Made by a program: the position numbers and the translations under genes. A DNA stretch of 64,000 bases from Asterochloris sp. CNOR1 (taxonomy: Eukaryota; Chlorophyta; Trebouxiophyceae; Trebouxiales; Trebouxiaceae): the NCBI GenBank assembly GCA_963969365.1, contig OZ017751.1, forward strand, positions 124,001 to 188,000, given 5' to 3'. Below are positions 55,869 to 64,000 of this stretch, piece after piece. The notes beneath the pieces are model-generated. The model was given only the letters and a program-made list of their open reading frames with translations, did not search any database and was not told where the DNA came from. Position 1 is the stretch's first letter. Each line of letters opens with the position of its first letter.

Positions 55869-58800
55869 TCACTCTTCATCTACCCCTGGACTGGAGGGTT
55901 TGAGGGCCTCATCAATGGAGGTCCCCAGCATCTCACAGCAGCCGATCGCCTCCAGGTCAACATCGGAGGAACCCCTGAGAAGGTTGACTGTGTAGCCCAG
56001 AGCGTCCTTGGCCAGCACATGCCGGCCACCACCGTGGAGCGCCTGCAGACAGTGCCTCATAACTAGTGTGCAGGACGGCCTCAGGCAGAGCGCCTCCCAC
56101 AGCATGCTTGATGGGAACCACTAAGGGCATCCAGGACCCAGGCCAAGCGGCGTCAGACAGTACTGGCTGGGTGCCTTTTGGCCTGCCAAGAGAAAACATG
56201 TATCATAATGACACCTGTTGTCATCACTGTTTGTGAACAGCCACCTCAAGCTGCACAAATGCCCTGCTTCTCACCGTGGCATACAGGTAGAATGTGTGAG
56301 GGTCCTCGTCTGTCTCGTCCAGCAAGCTCTCGATGACCTGGACAGCAGCGCGGCCTAATTGTGAAGAGGCAATTCTCCTTTTGAATGCTGCCTGACCTGA
56401 TGTCCATACAGGAACAGCTCTGTGCTTTAGCCTTGAAGCTCCAGCTGCAAAGACATAAGCCTTCTGTGCTGCCTTCAGAGCAGGCTATAGATTGCCCATT
56501 CTGCAATCTGTCAGACCAGGATGTGCATATGTTGAGGGTGCGTGCACTGAGTCTGCTGTGCACCCAGACCAACTTGATGCCGACCTCACATTGGCCCACG
56601 GCATCTGCATTGCACACCACACCCTCCATGCCACCTGCCAGGTCAAAAAGACTGGCCACCGTCCCCTGTCAAAGCGACACGCCAGTTGCCCCCTTCTCTG
56701 CCAGCGAGAACACAGTGGAGAGTGTTGCGCCGCGCACCTTGAGGGCGGTATCCACGCTGTCATCCAGCTCCAGCAGCAGCTTGGCTGTCTCGAACCTGTA
56801 CTCATAGTCTGGCATCTCCACCTCCTCATCAGAGTCTGAATCCTTGTCTGCTTCCGTGTCCACCAACGGCAACCTGCAGACCAGCAACACGCAATGTAAA
56901 CACATCAGCGACAAAGCAATGGCTGCTGTGAGGCCTCCCCAGACCCTGGCACACCGGCCACAGCATGCTTGTGCAGTCACCTGGTCACATGGGTTCAGGG
57001 AGAGGGCAGTCTGCAGTGCCACAGCTGTGCCACTTAGTGCACCTCCAGAGCACAAGCAGGCATTTGCTATGAGGCAGTCAGGATCAGTGTTGATTGAGCC
57101 CAAAGCGCTTCTCCTTCACAAAACTGCCAGGCGTCAGCAGCATGGAGCCTGATTGAGACAGGCGATGCAGGAGCTGAAGCGTGTGGAGCTGTGGCAGTGC
57201 CTAGCCAGCCAGTCACACCAGCATCAAATGCTGCAGTCCCAATCACACGAAGAGGTAACTCACCAGGGCTTCATGCTCTCCCTGAGCGCTTTCAGCGCAT
57301 CCTCATAGTTGCCCTGCTCACAGAGCAGACTGGCCCGTACCTGCAAGGCATGCCCACCCTCAGCTCATGGAGCAGCCCAGAATGCATCGCAGAGCCTTCC
57401 TGAATGACCAAACAAGCAGCAGGCAGATCAAGCTGCATGAAGCGCATTTGGCAATCCAAAGGAATGTCCACCCCGCATGGCCGCCTGTGCAGCACACATC
57501 CCCTCTCCTCTGTTTCCTCTGTTGCTAAGTACAAGGGAACGGACCCACTGGAGCCACAGGGGAGGCCCCTTCTGAGCAAGTGCGTGTGCTCTGCACGTAT
57601 GAGGGCAGCGCTGCAACAGCAGAGGTGGGCAGTGCAAGCTGGTCTGCCGTAACCCCCACCGTACAGAGTTCCCCAGAAGGGGCCTGGACCACCGAGCACT
57701 GCCAGCACGCAGTCCAGAAACATCAACAGAGGGCCGGCCACCTGAAGGTGCTCAAAGTTGGCAGGGTCAGCCTCTTTTGCCTGCTGCAGAAGCTTCTCGA
57801 CATCGCTGGCCACAGCTTCGAGGTCTTCTTCTGAGTCAAGCAGCAGCTCTGCCACCTGCAGAGGCAAGGCAGCTCAAGTGCTGGAGATGTCAGATGCAGG
57901 GAGCCCTGTGTGCACGCTGCATGCAGCTGCAGTTGCCAGTTCTTTGCAGAAAAGAACGGCAGAGATCCTCATGGCCCTTAGTCGTCATGTCAGTCTGTGC
58001 AGCAAGCTCTACACCTTCTGCAAAGCAACTTGTTTGAGAAAGGTGCAAGCGAGTGTGGCCACAGCTGCGCACAGCAGCCCTTTGCACTGCAAACGCCTGC
58101 ACGGGGCTTGTGAGCGCCCAGGCAGGGCCCTGTTGTTGTGAGGAGGCTGACAGCAAACACAGTATTCTGCAAACGGACAACTCAGAGCCCCCTGGCCCTC
58201 AGTTGCCATGTCAGCCCTTGCAGCAAGCCTTGCGCACGCTTGCCAGGGACATGGCCAAGTGAGGTAGCTCACAGCAACCCTCTGCGCTGCACATGCCGGC
58301 ACAGGGCTTGTGAGCACCCAGGCAGGGCCCCATGATTCTATGCAAACTATGATTGTGAGGGATTCTGACAGCAAGCTCACTGGTCATAAACTGGCAGCAG
58401 CCTACACCTTCCCTGCTGGGACTCGTTGAGGGTGTTCTGAAGATAATTGCCGCACCTGCACCAGAGCTGACGCCTTGGCTTCCATCAGCAGCTGCCTCTC
58501 CAGCTTCCGGGTCTCCTCAGCTTCAGAATCCTCCTCAGCTTCAGAAGGCTGCAGCGCATGAACAGACATAGCTCAACATGTGTGCAGTCCATAGACGGGA
58601 GGGCTGCAGGGTCTGGCTGTGATACAATTTCTTTTGCGCAACATCAGACAGCTGCAGGGCATGCCACCAACAGGTTGTGTGCAGCGTATACGCAGCAGGC
58701 CTCATGTTTAACACTGCTGCGGGCTATAGGGCTTCCAGGCAGATGTGAGCCTGCAGACTGTCTGTTTGCATCTTGGAAGTCATCACACGAGGACAACTCC

Positions 58801-60508
58801 AGCTCAGCATGCACCCAGGAGGGGGCAAGCAGAGCTTCCTGGTAGGCAGCTCCTGTTGGGGCTGCTGAAGGCAGGCTGATGGGGACGCGCTGCGGCACAT
58901 TTGAAGCCCAGCAGACTGCACAGGTCCAATCCAAATGCCATAAATAAAAGTCGACCTAGGCCGCTGATGATTGTCAGCATGCGACTAGCCTGCTGCACAG
59001 ACTGTCCTGAGCGTGCAGTCATGCAGCCTCTGGCTGGCAGGGAGCAGCATTGCAAAGCATTGGCACGCATACAGCCCTGAGCGCTTACCATGGGGTCAAG
59101 CTGCTTCTGCAGAACATTCAGGCCTCTGTGGGCTGCCTGCTGCTCGGGCACCCCCTCGTTTGCTTGCTGCACTCTTAGGCGTGCAGCACTCGGCTCCTGC
59201 TATGTTTGCAGCCTCAAGCTGCCCCATGTACTTGAGGGCAACTTTCTCATTGTAATCATTGATGGGCCAAAGCTTGTGAGAGCTTGACAACTTCCTTGTC
59301 TGATTTATGGTTGTTTGTGTATATTGCAGTACTAGGCCCTCACCATGAGGTCCAGCTGCCTCTGGAGGACGTCCACGCCCTTGCGTGCTGCCTGCAGGGC
59401 TTCGTCCCCGGACAGGAACTGGCTGAGGTACATGTACTTCTCATAGCCCTCGTCGGGCTGCAGCTCGATGGCCTGCAGAAGTGGGGGAAACCCTAGCCCC
59501 TACACCCTGCAACCCTGCAACGGCTGCAAATGCATGCACGATGGCATCAGCCACTGACGCCAGAGCAGTTCTGCTGGGCAGGAGGCAGGCAGGTGCGCCA
59601 AGCAGGCACACTGTGTGTTTGACCTTACCCGATGGAAGCCGGTGACCACCACAGCGGCCCGCTATCTGCACCATGCGCATGCAGCGTGGGAGCTGGACAT
59701 GGACCATAATTGTTGTGTTGCGAGGCTGACCTTTCTGATCACCACGACAGCCTCCTCCTCGGGGCCATTGTCGGCCAGCAACTCAATCAAGGCTGCCAAC
59801 ACATTGGCGTCCTGCAGGTCCATATGTATCATAATCTTGATAATACATGCACATATGAGCAAGGCCTTGCAACTGCAGGCAGACAGCATAGCTGTAGGGG
59901 ATGCTGAGGCAAGGGCTGCAGCCCTGGCCTGCACCTGCATCAGATTTGCAGCGGATGCTTGTTACAGCAGCTGAGCAAGGCAGGACACTGTCCATGCCCA
60001 AACAGTTCTATTGGAGATGAAACTGGTACAGGGTCTCTGCTCTGGCCAGGGGCGGCCAAGCTGGCGCAGCAGTTAGAGCAGCAGGCCACCGACAGGCTGC
60101 CCAGCATGAGCAGTGTCTAAGTCTCAAGCTTAGCAGCCTGTCTATTAACGAGACAGGGCACCCACCTGAGGGTCTGTCTCATGTGCTGCCCAGAGCTTCT
60201 GCTTAGCGATGGACAGATCTTCCACGCGGAGTGCTTCATAGGCCTCGTCGTACAACCTGGCTGCCTCTGCATTCTACAGGACAGCGAAAATGCTTCATGC
60301 TGGCAAATGTCCTCCATCTTGCAGTTGATGACATTTTAGCAGCAGAGAGTCTGACCAGAGTTGCCTCGAGGTCGCTGGTGGCCCCGCCTCGGCTCTCCCA
60401 ATGTTACTTGCACAAACAAGTGGCCTAGCAAGCCCCCAGACCTACCTGTATAGGATGCTCCTCCATCTGGTGGTCCTCATGGGTTTCGGGGGTCTGGGGG
60501 ACCGCCAT
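55869..60508 (-). CDS. ACL4: ACL4-like TPR protein, probable assembly chaperone of ribosomal protein L4 (345 aa)
   Basis: Acl4 is a TPR protein that escorts newly made ribosomal protein RPL4 to pre-60S particles. Ten exons agree in phase: 60508-60446, 60273-60166, 59811-59731, 59472-59344, 58548-58456, 57855-57742, 57340-57264, 56873-56738, 56337-56275 and 56042-55869. Family marks: DANVLAALIELLADNGPEEE, then IELQPDEGYEKYMYLSQFLS with GDEALQAARKGVDVLQRQL, corresponding to the Pro-Glu-Gly-xx-Lys-Tyr block of Acl4; EQGNYEDALKALRESM; an acidic stretch DKDSDSDEEVEMPDYEYRFE; and VIESLLDETDEDPHTFYLY. The start gives MAVPQTPETHEDHQ. Length fits (yeast 387). Exon 4 has a diverged duplicate in its intron. 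It is divergent from APC2. Confidence 0.85.
57966..58395. repeat. Two-copy tandem duplication, about 205-220 bp unit, in ACL4 intron
   Basis: GGGGCTTGTGAGCGCCCAGG near 58100 recurs as AGGGCTTGTGAGCACCCAGG near 58303. Upstream parts also match: CATGTCAGTCTGTGCAGCAAG against CATGTCAGCCCTTGCAGCAAG. Downstream, GAGGCTGACAGCAA matches GGATTCTGACAGCAA. Confidence 0.8.
59085..59165. repeat. Diverged copy of ACL4 exon 4 end and donor in its intron
   Basis: On the minus strand this reads EQQAAHRGLNVLQKQLDPM then GTAAGC, against LQAARKGVDVLQRQLDLM then GTGAGG at the real exon end (59344). The copy is about 255 bp downstream of the real donor and has its own good donor. Confidence 0.85.
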
Positions 60509-60597
60509 TGTGTTGCAGACCGCAGATGGGCTGTGCTGAGGCGGCGAAGAAGAGGAGTGCCGATAGAAAGGGAGCAGAGGGAGAGGGACTTTGCACC
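60509..60597. promoter_or_regulatory. Very short bidirectional promoter, ACL4 / APC2
   Basis: 89 bp between the two start codons. It contains a purine-rich run (GGCGAAGAAGAGGAG, then GGAGCAGAGGGAGAGGGA) on the plus strand, equivalent to a pyrimidine-rich leader for ACL4. No TATA box. Confidence 0.55.
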
Positions 60598-63594
60598 ATG
60601 CAGGCCCCATTCATGGATGCAGCAGCTGCCAATCGCATTGCAGAGGCCTGGAAAGCCTATCAGCATTGGCTCCAAGATCTGCTACATCAAGCCCATGCTC
60701 AGGCCCGAGCCACCCTGGCAGGGCTGGACACTTTGTGCACAGCTGGCCTGGCTGACCTGGTTGTCAACCATTGCCTGGAGAACCTTGCGGTGCGCCTCTG
60801 ACTGTCTGGACATCGCACATCGCCATGCCTGAGCAGAGCTGGAGTGCAACTGTCATGGGCTCAGGGCGACTTGCAAGACAAGCACGTTGGCCGCTTCTGG
60901 CAGAGCCTCTCCAAGTGTGAGGAAGGGGAGATGGGCCTCAGCGATGTCGAGGACTGTCTTGCCTCAAGCTTGCAGGTGGGGGTCCTCGTCCTGCAGATGC
61001 TTGCTGTATTGAGGCACTCCATTGGCGTGCTGCCTGGCACCAGCAGGACCTTCAGCAGTGGCCTGCTGCAGGCCCTGCATCAGGCAGGACACAGCCAAGC
61101 CAGCAGCTGGATTGGGGGGCCTGAGCTTACGCTGCACCCCATGAAACCCTGACTTGCATTGGTGCCCATGCGCAGGCCCTGTGTCAGGTGGTGACCACCC
61201 ACACCACCTGCCTGATGAGCCTCCAGGGCCAGCTTCTGCGGCTGCTGGGGGCAGCTGGACAGGCAGCCTGTGCAGCACTGGTGGGGCTCGCCCAGCATTA
61301 CCTGATCAGAGTGGCAGCGGTGTTCTTGACGGCTCCACCGGTGGACCTTCCAGGTGAGCTGTGGGCCCACTGCTGACAGCTCCCGCTGACCACATCTCAA
61401 GGTGGCAGAGGTGCCTTCGCTCCCGCAGCTGCCGGCAGCAGCTGGGCAGGCGGCAAAGAAAAGCACGGGGTGAGGCTTGAGCTCATTCTCCCGCCGCTTG
61501 GGCAGATATCTGTTGTGAGTGAGATCGTCCATCACTGGCATCAAGATTCCCGCCTGACGGTATGCCACAGTGCTTGCACTTGCCTGCAGAGGTGCTGTTG
61601 GAGTACTTCACCATGAAGCTTGAGGCGCTCAGCACCCAGGTGAATGCCCAAAGTCAGCAGCCTCCATGTTGAACAATGTTCCTTTGACAGCCTGACTATG
61701 CACATGCTTTGCTGCAAAGCCAAATTTACCAAGCTGAGCAGCAGGGCCTGCCCTAGTCCATAAGACATCAGCACTGAGCAATCAGGCCCCACTTCCTGAA
61801 AGCAAGGCTGCCTGCATGACGTCTGGCCACCCTGTCCTACTCCTGGGATGACAGCAACGTCCCCCAGCATCGCCCAGCCTTGCTTGCAGGATGACAGCAT
61901 GGATGGAGCCTCAGAAGCCTCAGAGCAGCCCCTGCAGACCATTGTGCAGGGGCTAGACCAGCTCGGCTTGCAGGTGACATGCTGCGGTTGCTTCCCTGTA
62001 GCTCCCGGCATGTAGGCCTGCCACTGGTATAGCGCAGCAGCTGCACAACTTGTGCGGTGGCATGACAGCGGCCAGTGCTGCTCTCCTGTTGGTGGTGCAA
62101 ACACAACACAGTGACCCATTTGCCTGTCAACACTGTTGCCCTGCTTTGCCAGCACGGCTGGACGACATCTGCCAGTGAGCAGCCAGGGAGCTTCCTTGGT
62201 CTCCAAAGGTCGTCTGACAATATGCAGATGGTCTGCGAGGAGGCATACTCGGCTGCTATCAGCCAGTACCTGCAAGACCACCTAGGGAAGAGCGGGCAGG
62301 AGGCAGACCAGCCCAGGCTGCAGGCCATCGGCGTGGCCACTGCAGCAGCGTCGGCGGTGCCTTTGAAGTTCCTCCAGATGGTGCTGCCACAGGTCAGATA
62401 GGGTGCTCCAAACGCGATGAAAGCATGACGGATGCCCTGCAATGCCCAAGGTAGCTGTGCTTGATGCTATTCATCTCGTCAAAGCCTGGCTGTTGACCTA
62501 ATCATGGAGCGAAGCCCTGACGTCATGCTGTCAGCGCTGAGCACAAGGGTTCCCAGCCTACAAGCTGCCGGTGAGCACCGTTTGCTGCAGCCTGTGCAAG
62601 CATTTGGACGCCTATTGTGATGCCGTTGGCCTGCCTGACGTATGTCACAGCAGCCACTTGCAGCCAGTGAGTGAGGTGTCTCCTTACTCAGCCAGCACTC
62701 AACACCTGCACGACCCCAGAAGGCCAGCACTCTGCAGCCCGCAAACCCTCCTGAATCTGCCCATACATACGTGACAGAATCTGGACACTAAGAGTTGTTG
62801 ACGTCGGCTGCATCACAAGCAATGGGTTGGGGTTTCTGCAGGCCACGCTGCATCCCGCATGAGCCCTGGACCCACCCATACACATTGTCCTCCTTAACAT
62901 GCCATACGCCTAGCAGACTTGCCTGCTCTTCTGCCCACCTTCCTAGTGTAGGGAGGAACCAGCTGCAACCTCTTGAAAACAGCCTGGAGCCCTGTGCCTC
63001 ACATCTGACCTTGAAACCACCTGCTACCTGCAGGGGGGGCTCAGCCCTCCACCGCGCTGCAGCAGCCGTTCCCACATGTCCCTGCAGCTGTGCCCTTGCA
63101 GGATGGCGCCAGTGGCATCGTGGAGTTTTGACACATGCGCCTGCACTATCTCCCGCCATGCAGCCTTGCAGCAGAGACCTGAGCATGCACCTTCAGCTTT
63201 GCCTGCAGGGCTGCGCTGGTGGCAGCGGCTGCCTGGCAGTCCCACCTGCGCCTCCCCACCTTGCTGTCTGCAGAGCATTTAGCAGCGCCAGCAGTGGTTT
63301 GAGGGCTCGGGAACACTGAACCCTAAATCTCCAAGCCCATGAACCAACCCTGAATCCTGCAGGACGCCGCGGGGCGCGGTGGCAGCCTGGAAGCCTGGCA
63401 GTCCCGCCTGCACTTCTACATCTGTGAGGTGGTGGGGCAGCTGCGCATCAGCCAAATGTTTGACATCGTGGTGGACTACCCCGACAGCCTGCCCGCTGTG
63501 GAGGACATGCGGGTGTGCCTGCGCCACACCAACCTGCACCACAAGTTTGTGACCCAGTTCCGGAAGGCCACGCAGGAGCGGCTGCTGCACCCAG
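60598..63594 (+). CDS. APC2: Anaphase-promoting complex subunit 2, N-terminal part (continues beyond window)
   Basis: Cullin-like scaffold subunit of the APC/C ubiquitin ligase. Exons: 60598-60789 (MQAPFMDAAAANRIAEAWKA), 60865-60975 (DKHVGRFWQSLSKCEEG), 61176-61353 (CLMSLQGQLLRLLG, HYLIRVAAVFL), 61590-61639 (VLLEYFTMKLEALSTQ), 61890-61973 (DDSMDGASEASEQPLQTIVQ), 62153-62392 (MQMVCEEAYSAAISQYLQDH, SAVPLKFLQMVLPQ) and 63363-63594 (RLHFYICEVVGQLRISQMFD, IVVDYPDSLPAVEDMRVCLR, ATQERLLHPG). All junctions given agree in phase; a small exon near 62490-62570 is possible. The IVDYP(D/E)SxPA(I/V)EDL block is diagnostic. The cullin and C-terminal winged-helix domains must lie to the right. The intron after 63594 runs to the window edge. 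Confidence 0.93.
63030..63362 (+). repeat. Decoy acceptor / exon-head copies upstream of an APC2 exon
   Basis: The real acceptor and exon head (TGCAG then GACGCCGC, GGTGGCAGCCTGG, CTGGCAGTCCCGCCTGC at 63358-63415) is echoed at about 63206 (TGCAG then GGCTGCGC, GGTGGCAGCGGCTG, CTGGCAGTCCCACCTGCGCC) and more weakly at about 63096 (TGCAG then GATGGCGCCAGTGGCATCG, ending CGCCTGCAC). Confidence 0.75.
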
Positions 63595-64000
63595 GTGGGC
63601 TGTGGTGCATCGAGGGAACAGGAGAGGCCAGTAGGCGCTGGTGTCGATCCCAGGTGAGGAGGGTTTGAGAGGGGGCAGGGCGTGAAGGGAGAGAGCTGGG
63701 GTTCCAAGCTCTCTCCCTCCAAGTCTCGCATTTCAACATCATCAGTGTCACAGGAGACCCAGACTGCTTGCATATGCACTGAGCGCTTGACACTGTCTTT
63801 ATGACAGGGGTCTTTCTACTGTTTGCACCAACTGACTGTCAGGGACCACCGATGTGGGCTGTTATTGCTTTAATTGTGACCTCCAAGGCTGATATCTCAG
63901 TCACCTACTCTGCGAGCCTTTCCGGGCCTGTGTCAGGGTAGTATTTGGTGGTGTTGCTTTCAGCATGGCAGCCCTGTGGGCGCAACACAGCTTCTGAGCA

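Overview
This window is nuclear DNA from a unicellular green alga, most likely a trebouxiophyte. The evidence is a moderately GC-rich composition, very intron-dense genes with GT-AG (and a few GC-AG) introns, plastid proteins with transit peptides (bL27 and an ABC1-like kinase of the ABC1K7/8 group), plant-type housekeeping proteins, and a TGTAA-type 3' end signal. Genus-level placement is inference. Gene models were built by hand from conserved protein blocks plus splice phase. Where I list exon coordinates, the phases agree unless I say otherwise.

Layout from left to right: actin (minus, partial at the left edge); a 67-residue single-pass membrane protein (minus); TFIIIC subunit 5/tau95 (plus, 2559-8491); a tandem pair of secreted Cys-rich proteins with a C-terminal hydrophobic tail (minus, 8927-11065 and 12220-14602), duplicated together with the tail of the TFIIIC gene; a small coiled-coil membrane ORF; a 7.9 kb tyrosine-recombinase (Crypton-like) element bounded by 125 bp direct repeats (16864-24765), which also carries a Rep-like ORF pair and an origin-like block; an unrecognised minus-strand gene (24968-27180); an unrecognised low-complexity plus-strand gene (27428-30220); plastid ribosomal protein bL27 (minus); cyclase-associated protein CAP (minus); a plastid ABC1K kinase (plus, 38681-48486); 20S proteasome alpha subunit PSMA1/PAF (minus); a secreted repeat protein (plus); the RPL4 chaperone ACL4 (minus); and APC/C subunit APC2 (plus, running off the right edge). 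Three divergent pairs have short shared promoters: 84 bp, 89 bp and 319 bp between start codons.

The most unusual structural theme is in the introns. At least seven gene models carry short tandem or near-tandem duplications anchored on an exon-intron junction. The last bases of an exon plus its donor, or the acceptor plus the first bases of an exon, recur 2 to 8 times inside the adjoining intron. This creates arrays of decoy splice sites (ABC1K, CAP, PSMA1, ACL4, APC2, TFIIIC5 and the unknown 25-27 kb gene). The second candidate novelty is the tyrosine-recombinase element, which pairs a recombinase gene with a putative HUH-type Rep-like ORF, three iteron-like repeats and a perfect 26 bp palindrome.

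No rRNA, tRNA or CRISPR array was found by eye, and no reverse transcriptase or capsid gene was recognised.
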